NCBI GenBank assembly: GCA_900542065.1
Contig: UQLU01000005.1
Coordinates: forward strand, 62,001 to 126,000
Reading direction: 5' to 3'
Length of the DNA stretch: 64,000 nucleotides
Origin: an uncultured Eggerthella sp.
GTDB lineage: Bacteria; Actinomycetota; Coriobacteriia; Coriobacteriales; Eggerthellaceae
The notes under the pieces: model-generated
Databases searched by the model: none
Told to the model about the DNA's origin: nothing
The model's input: the letters and a program-made list of their open reading frames with translations, nothing else
Translations under genes and position numbers: made by a program
In this document: piece by piece, positions 9,368 to 17,500 of the stretch
Layout: every line of letters begins with the position of its first letter
Position numbering within the stretch: position 1 is the stretch's first letter

Positions 9368-11047
9368 ATGGCAGAATTCATCTACCAAATGTATCAAGCA
9401 CGCAAAGCAGTTGGCGACAAGGTAATCTTGGATGATGTAACGCTTTCCTTCTATCCAGGCGCAAAAATTGGCGTTGTCGGTCCAAATGGTATGGGCAAGT
9501 CCACACTCTTGAAGGTTATGGCAGGACTTGAAGATGTTTCCGCAGGTGACGCACGTTTAACTCCTGGCTACACCGTAGGCATTTTGCAACAGGAACCACC
9601 ACTGGACGAAGAAGCAACCGTTATCGAAAACATTCGCCAAGCATTTGCTGACGTATTAGCGAAGGTTGATCGCTTCAATGCAATTGGTGCAGAAATGGCT
9701 GATCCTGATGCCGATTTCGATGCTCTTATGGAAGAGATGGGCACTTTACAGGTAGAAATTGATGCCGCAAACGGCTGGGATCTGGATTCGCAATTATCCC
9801 AGGCAATGGATGCACTTCAGTGCCCCGATCCCGACGCTCCTGTAAAGGTTCTCTCAGGCGGCGAACGTCGTCGCGTTGCACTGTGCAAGCTTCTCCTTGA
9901 AGCACCCGATCTACTTCTCTTGGACGAACCTACCAACCATTTGGATGCCGAATCGGTGCTCTGGCTTGAGCAGTTCTTGAAGCGCTACCCTGGCGCCGTC
10001 TTGGCAGTAACGCACGACCGTTACTTCTTGGACAATGTTGCAGAATGGATTTGCGAAGTTGATCGCGGTCAGCTCTATCCCTACAAGGGCAACTATTCCA
10101 CCTATCTGGAGACCAAAGCTGCACGTCTTGAAGCGCAAGGTCAGCAGCAAGCAAAACTTGCTAAGCGTATGAAGTCCGAACTGGAATGGGTACGTTCTAG
10201 CCCTAAAGCTCGTCAGGCAAAAAGCAAAGCCCGTTTGGAACGCTATGAACAAATGGAAGCTGAAGCCCGCAACGTAAAGAGTATTGACGTGAATGAAATT
10301 CGCATTCCCGTTGGCCCACGCCTTGGCTCAAAGGTGCTGGTTGCAGAGCATCTTCATAAAGCATTTGGCGATCGCGTACTTATCGATGACTTATCCTTTA
10401 CGTTACCACGCAATGGCATTGTAGGCGTTATTGGCCCTAATGGTGTTGGCAAATCAACCCTGTTCAAGATGATTGTTGGACAAGAAGAACTCACTAGCGG
10501 CAGCCTTGAGCTCGGTGAAACAGTTCAGATTTCCTACGTCGACCAAAATCGCGAAGGTCTTGACCCTAAAAAGACCTTATGGGAAGTCGTTTCTGATGGA
10601 CTGGACTACATCAAAGTTGGCGAAACAGAAATTCCAAGCCGCGCTTATGTGGCAAACTTTGGCTTCAAGGGATCTGATCAGCAAAAGCCTGCTGGCGTTT
10701 TGTCGGGTGGCGAACGTAACCGATTGAACTTAGCTCTTACTTTAAAGCAAGGCGGCAACCTTCTTTTACTGGACGAGCCTACTAACGACTTGGACGTAGA
10801 AACCTTAGAAAGCCTAGAAGAAGCATTGCTTGCTTTCCCTGGATGTGCGGTAATTACCAGTCACGATCGTATGTTCTTAGACCGCATTGCAACTCATATT
10901 TTGGCTTGGGAAGGTACCGACGAAAATCCTGGTAACTGGTATTGGTTTGAAGGAAACTTTGAGGCTTACCGCAAAAACAAGGTTGAACGCCTTGGCGAAG
11001 AAGCGGCTAAACCTCATCGCATCCACCGCAAGCTCACCAGGGATTAA
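9368..11047 (+). CDS. ettA: EttA-type ABC-F translation factor
   Basis: A 559-residue soluble ABC-F protein with two ATPase domains and no membrane helices. EttA binds the ribosomal E site and gates entry into elongation according to the ADP/ATP ratio. Walker A motifs are GPNGMGKST (about residue 38) and GPNGVGKST (about 357); signatures are LSGGERRR and LSGGERNR; Walker B motifs are LLLLDEPTNHLD and LLLLDEPTNDLD. The charged linker at about 240-300, including SSPKARQAKSKARLERYE, is the tRNA-interacting motif region. Length and the start MAEFIYQM match EttA. It ends in a direct repeat that copies its own last codons (11031-11099). Confidence 0.95.
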   Translation: MAEFIYQMYQARKAVGDKVILDDVTLSFYPGAKIGVVGPNGMGKSTLLKVMAGLEDVSAGDARLTPGYTVGILQQEPPLDEEATVIENIRQAFADVLAKVDRFNAIGAEMADPDADFDALMEEMGTLQVEIDAANGWDLDSQLSQAMDALQCPDPDAPVKVLSGGERRRVALCKLLLEAPDLLLLDEPTNHLDAESVLWLEQFLKRYPGAVLAVTHDRYFLDNVAEWICEVDRGQLYPYKGNYSTYLETKAARLEAQGQQQAKLAKRMKSELEWVRSSPKARQAKSKARLERYEQMEAEARNVKSIDVNEIRIPVGPRLGSKVLVAEHLHKAFGDRVLIDDLSFTLPRNGIVGVIGPNGVGKSTLFKMIVGQEELTSGSLELGETVQISYVDQNREGLDPKKTLWEVVSDGLDYIKVGETEIPSRAYVANFGFKGSDQQKPAGVLSGGERNRLNLALTLKQGGNLLLLDEPTNDLDVETLESLEEALLAFPGCAVITSHDRMFLDRIATHILAWEGTDENPGNWYWFEGNFEAYRKNKVERLGEEAAKPHRIHRKLTRD

Positions 11048-11099
11048 TCACATCAACCGACAAGCTAGCCTTACGAGCTCACCAGGGATTAATCGCATC
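11031..11099. repeat. direct repeat copying the 3' end of ettA
   Basis: AGCTCACCAGGGATTAATC occurs at 11031-11049, where it contains the ettA stop, and again at 11076-11094, in both cases followed by five bases with a single difference. The unit is 24 bases with one mismatch, 45 bases apart. It has the look of a small duplication. Confidence 0.85.
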
Positions 11100-11222
11100 T
11101 GCTTGTTAACTCTCGTTTGAAGCAAGTAAGAATAATCCCACACCAAGACGCATTATCGGTGGCTGCATTTATAATTCCGCTGATATGTTTTGTGCAATTT
11201 CCGAAGAGAAATGGGGAAACTC

Positions 11223-11489
11223 ATGGATGTAAATCAGATCGTTGAGCAAGTAACCAGCCATATCCAGGATGCCCCTGAAATGATCAAGGACCTTATTGCA
11301 GACCCACAAGGCACCATTGAGCAAATTACTGGGCAGGGCCTTGATGGTGTGGATCCTGCAGAAATTATTGAGCAGGTTCAGTCTAAGCTTGGTGAAGCAG
11401 GTATGGATGTTGAAGGCATTATTGGCGGAATCACCGAAAATATCGGTGGCGCAGTAAGTGGCATTATTGGTGGTCTTTTCAATAAGTAA
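11223..11489 (+). CDS. small Gly/Ile-rich protein of unknown function
   Basis: An 88-residue protein. ATG at 11223 is chosen because GGGGA lies five bases upstream; an earlier in-frame ATG at 11190 has no binding site. The N-terminal two thirds is acidic and helical, with near-repeats (VNQIVEQV, GTIEQITGQ, AEIIEQVQSKL). The C-terminus, IIGGITENIGGAVSGIIGG, is glycine-rich and amphipathic. A TATAAT at 11170 suggests its own promoter. No family was recognised. The tail could insert in or lie on membranes, but that is only inference. Confidence 0.7.
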   Translation: MDVNQIVEQVTSHIQDAPEMIKDLIADPQGTIEQITGQGLDGVDPAEIIEQVQSKLGEAGMDVEGIIGGITENIGGAVSGIIGGLFNK

Positions 11490-11556
11490 GCTGCTAGATT
11501 TGGATAAGCCTATCTTGTGAACCTATTTTGTGGAGCCGGCATTTTAACCAGCAAAA

Positions 11557-11835
11557 CTAGGCACATACCGCATTCGGACATACAAAACTAAGGAAGGAGC
11601 CTCGCGAGGCTCCTTCCTGTCTTAGTTGCTTTTTCCAAGCACGTTTTTCATGCGTGCGATTGTATTTCGTATCGCCGTGAGTACCGTGCCCACAAGCGTA
11701 GCCATTAAAATGCGGCTTTTGCGCCAAGGTAGCTTCCTCGGCAGACTGATGCCATACCGCACCCGATTTAGCAACAGCAATGCGTTTTCGCTGAGCCTTT
11801 GGCCTTCCGCTGCGCTTGCGCTTAGCTTTCGACAT
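11557..11835 (-). CDS. small very basic protein, unknown function
   Basis: A 92-residue protein beginning MSKAKRKRSGRPKAQRKR, followed by a segment with His and Cys (FNGYACGHGTHGDTKYNR) and another basic stretch. The start is fixed by a full AAGGAGGTGA Shine-Dalgarno six bases before ATG 11835; the in-frame GTG at 11844 overlaps it. The arginine-rich head suggests nucleic acid or ribosome contact (inference). The last 25 or so codons run through a perfect 28-bp palindrome that looks like a terminator (11591-11618), so the reading frame may be longer than the ancestral gene. No named family was recognised. Confidence 0.65.
   Translation of the reverse strand: MSKAKRKRSGRPKAQRKRIAVAKSGAVWHQSAEEATLAQKPHFNGYACGHGTHGDTKYNRTHEKRAWKKQLRQEGASRGSFLSFVCPNAVCA
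11591..11618 (-). terminator. strong hairpin inside the 3' end of the small basic gene
   Basis: AGGAAGGAGCCTCG with CGAGGCTCCTTCCT is a perfect 28-bp palindrome, extended outward by AACTAA/TTAGTT arms. On the minus strand it is followed by TTAGTTTTGT. It is a good intrinsic terminator, yet it lies about 35 bases before the stop codon of the reading frame. Confidence 0.7.
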
Positions 11836-12012
11836 TTGCCTCACCTCCTTCTCAATTCGCTGTGTTCGTCTTGCCCATCGTGGAGTTTTTAAGCGACATA
11901 TTGTCGCTTCACTAGGACCTTGTTAGTGTAACAAGAGAACAACAACTATCTTTGGATAATTTGTTTATCGCTACTATATTTTAGAAACGCATAGAACGGA
12001 CAATACCACAGC

Positions 12013-12990
12013 ATGGAAGAACGCCGCTACAAAACAGAATCGGGCACTATTGTTTATTGGATTTCCTATGCTTCTAACCACACTGATGGTCTTAACATAG
12101 AAGCATATCAAAACACCGAATCGCCAGAAGAACTCGAAATCGCTTCTGACGCAGCAGCTTCAGTGATGTTTTCTCGCCTGAGCCAGACCCTAGCCGAGCA
12201 AACAATCCCCAACGCTCCATGTAACGTTCCATGGCTTGTGTTCTTGCCAGGCCTTACCGCCGACCATCGTTTGTTTAATCGCCAATTGAGTTATTTTGCT
12301 GAAACCACAAATTGCTTTGTATGGGACCCACCCGCGCATGGAAAATCTCGTCCTTTTAAGCTGGATTTTTCCATGGATGACCTTGCCGTAATGCTGCACG
12401 ACATTCTAAAAACAGAGCAAATTGAAAGCCCTATTTTGATTGGACAATCAATGGGTGGCTACATATCTCAGGCCTTTTTATCTCTTTTCCCTGGTTACGC
12501 AAAAGGGTTTGTTAGTATCGATTCCGCTCCCCTTGCGCGCTCTTATTATCACAAATGGGAAATCGCAGCGCTCAAGCATACGAAAGGTATGTATAGCAGC
12601 ATCCCTTGGGGAATGTTGCAGCGCATGACCGCAAAAGGCTGTTCAACTACTTTATACGGGCAAAGCCTTATGAGAAAAATTGTACGTCACTACAACAAGA
12701 AGGATTTCTGTGAACTTGCTGCTCATGGTTACAAGATCCTAGCTGATGCCATCGAAAAAACCGAAAGCGAATCGAGCGCTAACCCCTTCGGAAAGCCCAA
12801 CTGCCCCACACTGCTTCTCTGGGGAGAAAACGATCAGGCAGCCATGGCAAAAAAGTACAACCAACAATGGGCCCTGAAAACAGGATTGTCTTTTGTGGAA
12901 ATCCCTCGCGCAGGGCACAATTCCAATACCGATGCTCCCGATGAGGTTAACAGGGATATAGAAATCTTTATTTCCGAGCTTGAGCGATAA
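12013..12990 (+). CDS. alpha/beta hydrolase
   Basis: A 325-residue cytoplasmic alpha/beta-hydrolase-fold protein. The core runs from about residue 70. LVFLPGLTADHR gives the oxyanion-hole region, GQSMGG (about residues 144-149) holds the nucleophile Ser, LLLWGENDQA the acid Asp, and RAGHNSNTDAP the catalytic His, so the triad looks complete. The N-terminal 70 residues before the fold are acidic and have no recognised motif. There is no signal peptide and no clear ribosome binding site. The reaction could be ester, lactone or thioester hydrolysis and cannot be told from sequence. It converges with the methyltransferase gene. Confidence 0.87.
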   Translation: MEERRYKTESGTIVYWISYASNHTDGLNIEAYQNTESPEELEIASDAAASVMFSRLSQTLAEQTIPNAPCNVPWLVFLPGLTADHRLFNRQLSYFAETTNCFVWDPPAHGKSRPFKLDFSMDDLAVMLHDILKTEQIESPILIGQSMGGYISQAFLSLFPGYAKGFVSIDSAPLARSYYHKWEIAALKHTKGMYSSIPWGMLQRMTAKGCSTTLYGQSLMRKIVRHYNKKDFCELAAHGYKILADAIEKTESESSANPFGKPNCPTLLLWGENDQAAMAKKYNQQWALKTGLSFVEIPRAGHNSNTDAPDEVNRDIEIFISELER

Positions 12991-13013
12991 GAAACCATCA
13001 GCCACATTGCGTG

Positions 13014-13838
13014 CTAGCGAACTCGCAAAACAAGATACTCGTTAAGACTTCCCGTACGTCCATCAGCGCGAAAACGCGCAGAACATTCCGCCCTATCAGC
13101 AACTGACGCCGCTAAGAAATCTATTTCTTCATCCGAGAAACTATGGCAATAGCGATAAGCGCCTGGTGTATTTCGCCACCCTAAAAGATAATCGCCCTCA
13201 TTAAATTGTTGAGCACTGTTAAGCCCTTGAGCGTAATAAGCAAGTGCCTCTTCGTGCGTTTTAAGGGCTTTTGCCGCCATACCTTCATCATCCATAAAAC
13301 GCCAGAATGATATGAACACGAATCCCCCTGGCGCGGTCGCGGAAACCATGTCGCTCAACAACTGCAAACGCCATTTAGGAAGCGGGATATGATGCATAAA
13401 CCCAAAGGCAACTGCTAAATCCGCAAATTCTTTGTTGGGACTTTCAGAAGCCAAAACGTCTTTAAAAGTATTATCCGCAAGCTTCTGTATTATGTCGCAG
13501 TGAGTATAGGTGACCTCCATATCGCAATGGGCGCTGGTTGTTCCCTCACAGACATCAGGAAGCAAATCATCACAAGCGTCCAGCGCATGCACAGAAACGT
13601 GCAAATTCATTGACGAACTTTCGCAATAGCTTGCTAGATATTCCTCAAAGCGCAAATTGCCACAGGCTACATCTAAAACATGAAGATCTTGCTTGGCCTT
13701 AAAGACGGTGATAGCTCCAGCCAAACAGCGCTCCCAACCAGACCATTTTGCATGACGCGTGTCGGAAAAGGAAACCGCCTGATTTCGATAAAAAAGGTTA
13801 TTCAATTCGCACAGTTTTTTGGCAAATGCTACGTTCAT
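13014..13838 (-). CDS. class I SAM-dependent methyltransferase
   Basis: A 274-residue protein with a class I methyltransferase core: VLDVACGNLRFEEYL (motif I, about residues 53-67), HALDACDDLLPD (motif II region), LAVAFGFMHHIP (motif IV) and PGGFVFISFWRF (post motif). The N-terminal FSDTRHAKWSGWERC resembles the stretch before the SAM domain in Trm9/ALKBH8-type tRNA methyltransferases, but no tRNA role is shown. AAAGGTC precedes the ATG. Three tandem 32-bp palindromic repeats lie 65-160 bases upstream of its start and may control it. Confidence 0.82.
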   Translation of the reverse strand: MNVAFAKKLCELNNLFYRNQAVSFSDTRHAKWSGWERCLAGAITVFKAKQDLHVLDVACGNLRFEEYLASYCESSSMNLHVSVHALDACDDLLPDVCEGTTSAHCDMEVTYTHCDIIQKLADNTFKDVLASESPNKEFADLAVAFGFMHHIPLPKWRLQLLSDMVSATAPGGFVFISFWRFMDDEGMAAKALKTHEEALAYYAQGLNSAQQFNEGDYLLGWRNTPGAYRYCHSFSDEEIDFLAASVADRAECSARFRADGRTGSLNEYLVLRVR

Positions 13839-13903
13839 GACCTTTATTTCCCTGGAAGGTTAACCGTTACTCATTAAAGCTAGCTTATCTATTGCTCAGC
13901 AAC

Positions 13904-13999
13904 TACACCACGACGGTGCACTCTATCGTAAATTATGCACTGTTACGGTGCATTTTTCTTGATATTCTGCACTGTTATAGTGCATTTTGCTGTAAATCT
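13904..13999. repeat. three 32-bp tandem units, each with a 17-bp palindrome
   Basis: Units start at 13904, 13936 and 13968. The 17-bp cores of units 2 and 3 are TGCACTGTTACGGTGCA and TGCACTGTTATAGTGCA; unit 1 is a diverged copy (TACACCACGACGGTGCA). Cores are separated by 15 AT-rich bases, so they recur every 32 bp, about three helical turns. Either an operator array for the methyltransferase gene or a short minisatellite. Confidence 0.75.
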
Positions 14000-14110
14000 T
14001 GACGAATAGGAAAAAAGGAAAACTAAATCTCTCTCAAGCAAAGAACTGAAAGCGCTAATAGTATAAACAGATAATCATCTATCAAAGTAAATTACCAAAA
14101 ATTGACGGGC

Positions 14111-14311
14111 GTTTTGGCAAAACAGAGACAATTTGTACTGAGCAAGAAGAGATCCGAGGCTAATTTGACAACAAAATAGCAAGCAAACAATACAAATTAC
14201 CTTTGTTTTGTCATTTCGTATTATGCCTACGAATACTAAGCATCGATGTAGACAGACAATGAATAACTTAGCGAATCTAATTAGTACAAATCACCCTTGT
14301 TTTGCCAAATA
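14111..14311. repeat. three copies of a 29-bp repeat, outer two inverted
   Basis: The motif AGTACAAAT, six to eight variable bases, TGTTTTGCCAAA occurs inverted at 14111-14139 and direct at 14283-14311, so the pair bounds a 201-bp segment. A looser direct copy lies at 14190-14217. The 18-bp perfect palindrome CAAATAGGATCCTATTTG (14306-14323) overlaps the right end. No transposase is inside; it could be a small non-autonomous element remnant. Confidence 0.55.
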
Positions 14312-14343
14312 GGATCCTATTTGCTGGAATTTTTAGAAAACGA

Positions 14344-14430
14344 TAGTTAAAGCAGATGCCCAACAAAAGCAGCAATAGAAACAAGTGTCTGTCAAAACCA
14401 ACAATAGAAGTAGGTGCCTACCAATGATAG
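14344..14430. repeat. three degenerate 29-bp tandem units
   Basis: Units start at 14344, 14373 and 14402. Units 2 and 3 share the first eight bases (CAATAGAA) and about 18 of 29 positions overall; units 1 and 3 share a similar number. A hairpin AGTAGGTG...CACCTACT spans unit 3 and the bases after it (about 14409-14439). Confidence 0.6.
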
Positions 14431-14476
14431 ACACCTACTAAACTCAACAATATTTAGTGTAAACGTAGCAAATAGC

Positions 14477-14580
14477 CCATCTGCCGCAACAATTCACCAC
14501 GTCCATTTCCCGTGAACACTTGTCACACCAATTTACCACGAACGCTTGCCGCGCCCATTCACCACGTGCATCAGTTGCGC
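14477..14580. repeat. four degenerate 26-bp tandem units next to the purL stop
   Basis: Units start at 14477, 14503, 14529 and 14555, each beginning CCAT or CAAT. Units 2 and 3 agree at about 18 of 26 positions. The array ends one base before the purL stop codon (TAA on the minus strand, 14582-14584), so it lies immediately 3' of purL. Confidence 0.7.
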
Positions 14581-14581
14581 A

Positions 14582-17500
14582 TTACGCGAAGTAGTTAACG
14601 CCACCTTCAAAAATAGGCTGGTACAAGTTGCCAGGGACATTCTTGTATAAACCATTACCACTACGTTCGCTGTGACCCATCTTGCCAAATACACGACCGT
14701 CAGGACTGGTAGCACCCTCAATTGCCAGTACGGAAGCGCTGGGGTTAACTGCCCAATCCATAGAAGGATTACCCTCCTCATCAACATACTGGGTTGCAAT
14801 TTGACCAGCAGCTTTCATCTGAGCAAGCACCTCAGGGTTTGCCACAAAACGACCTTCGCCATTACTAATAGCAACGGTGTGCATATCGCCCACCTTGCAG
14901 CAAGAAAGCCATGGGGACAGGCTTGATGCCACGCGCGTGCGAACAAGTCTGCTTTGATGACGACCAATTTCGTTAAAGGTCAGCGTAGGAGCATCCGCCG
15001 TTGCGGGAACAATATCGCCATAAGGCACCAAGCCTAGTTTGACCAGCGCCTGAAAACCATTACAAATACCAAGCATTAAACCATCGCGATTCTGCAACAA
15101 ATCACGCACCGCTTCGGTTACCTCAGGCGAACGGAAGAATGCAGTAATGAATTTAGCAGAACCGTCAGGTTCGTCACCACCAGAGAAGCCACCTGGCAAC
15201 ATAACAATCTGACTGTTGCTAATAGCGGAAACCAAAGCCTTGGTGCTTTCAATAACCGCATTTGGTGAAAGGTTGTTAATAACCATCACTTGCGGTACTG
15301 CACCACCGCGCTCAAACGCACGAGCAGTATCGTATTCACAGTTAGTACCTGGGAACACAGGAATAATGACACGAGGCTTTGCAAACTTCTCATCGCAAAC
15401 CAGCGGCAAACGATCAGACCAGTTAATCTGCTCAACCTGTTTATCTTCATGACGGTAAGGGAATACCGATTCAATACCGCCCTCCCATGCCTCTTGAAGT
15501 TGCGCCATATCAATGGTTTCACCAAACGCCTCAAAGACATAATCGGATGTGGTTTCGCCCAGTTCGATAACGCTTACCAAATCGCTAGCCTCAGACAAAA
15601 TAGCCTGAAGATCACCACCCTCTGCCAGTTCAACTACAAAGCTGCCATAAGCAAGCGTAAACAAATCATCAAGCTCAATATTGCTTGCTGCAGCGTCTTC
15701 AGCACCCGCGTCAATAAGCTTCAAGCCAAGACCGTTACCAACGCACATCTTGAATAGCACCTCTGCCATGCAGCCATAGCCAGGCGTTGCCGCAGCAGCC
15801 ACTGAACCTTCACCGATTAAGCGTTCCATCAGATCGAAGGTAGCGTTCATGCCTTCAACATCAGGTACCAGTGAATCTTCGTCGTAGAAGCGTGGCGCAA
15901 TGCGAACTACCTTGCTACCAGCACGCTTAAACTCAGGAGAAACCACGCGATCGATTGAACCAGTCGATACCGCAAAACTAATAAGCGTTGGAGGAACATC
16001 CAGATCCTCAAAACTACCCGACATGGAGTCCTTGCCGCCAATGGCGCCAATCTTCAAATCAACCTGAGCCATCAAAGCGCCCAATACTGATGCAGTTGGC
16101 TTGCCCCAACGAGTAGGTTCGGTACGCAAACGCTCGAAATATTCTTGCAAGGACAAGTACGCGGCTTCGCGTGTGAAACCCGTCGCAACAAGGCGAGCCA
16201 CGCTTTCCACAACCGCAAGATAGGCACCCTTGAATTGATTCTTTTCAGACAGATAAGGATTAAAGCCCCAAGCCATAGCACTTGCTGTGGTGGTTTCACC
16301 ATCAACAGGGAATTTAGAAACCATAGCCTGAGCAGGCGTAAGCTGATTCTTGCCACCAAAAGGCATCAATACTGTTGCAGCGCCGATGGTGGAGTCAAAA
16401 CGCTCGCCTAAGCCCTTGTTAGAACAAACATTTAAATCGGTCACGAGTGAAGTCATACGCTCTGTCAGCGTATCGCCAGCCCAAGAGGGCTCATAGGTTT
16501 CGCCCTGCTCAACACAGACATCCTGATGCTTCGGCGCACCATTTGAAGCTAAGAATTCACGGCTTACATCAACAATGGCATCGCCATTCCATTCCATGCG
16601 CAAACGCTTCTCTTCAGTAACGGTCGCAACTACAGTAGCTTCCAAGTTTTCTTCGTGAGCATAACCAATGAATTCGTCAACATCTTCAGCTGCCAGAGCA
16701 ACGGACATGCGCTCCTGACTTTCGGAAATAGCCAGTTCAGTGCCATCAAGGCCTTCATATTTTTTGGGAACCTGATTTAAGTCAATAAGCAAGCCATCGC
16801 ACAGCTCGCCGATAGAAACAGAAACACCGCCTGCGCCAAAGTCGTTACAACGCTTAATTAAACGACATGCCTCACCACGACGGAACAAACGCTGAATTTT
16901 GCGCTCAACAGGGGCATTACCCTTTTGAACTTCAGCACCCGAAGTTTCGATGCTTTCAACGTTTTGCGTTTTAGAAGAACCGGTCGCACCACCAATGCCA
17001 TCGCGGCCAGTACGACCACCAAGCAAAATAATCTTATCCCCTGGAGCTGGCTCTTCACGACGAACATGGTCGGCAGGAGTGGCACCTACTACCGCACCAA
17101 CCTCCATACGTTTTGCCACATATCCTGGATGATATAACTCGTGCACCTGACCTGTTGCCAAGCCAATCTGGTTACCGTAGGACGAATAACCTGCCGCCGC
17201 AGTAGTAACCAACTTACGCTGAGGAAGTTTACCTTCCAGGGTCTCTGACACAGGAACGGTTGGATCACCTGCACCCGTTACGCGCATTGCCTGATATACA
17301 TAACTACGACCAGACAAAGGATCGCGAATAGCGCCACCAACACAAGTTGCAGCACCACCAAAAGGTTCAATTTCTGTTGGATGATTATGGGTTTCGTTCT
17401 TGAACAAGAACAGCCAATCCTGCTCTTCGCCATCAACATCTACTTTGCACTTTACCGTGCATGCATTTACTTCCTCGGATTCATCCAAATCCTTCAGGCC

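Larger units (their letters stand above)
13839..14581. other. 743-base gene-free block full of degenerate repeats
   Basis: No credible coding frame on either strand. The block contains, in order, the 32-bp units (13904-13999), an AGTACAAAT...TGTTTTGCCAAA repeat family (14111-14311), an 18-bp perfect palindrome (14306-14323), 29-bp tandem units (14344-14430) with an adjoining hairpin, and 26-bp tandem units that abut the purL stop (14477-14580). It separates two minus-strand genes. Confidence 0.8.

Noticed and set aside
13904..14580. CRISPR array in the repeat-rich gap
   Set aside because: Repeats are too degenerate, units are of three different kinds with different periods, there are no unique spacers between identical repeats, and no cas genes are in the window.
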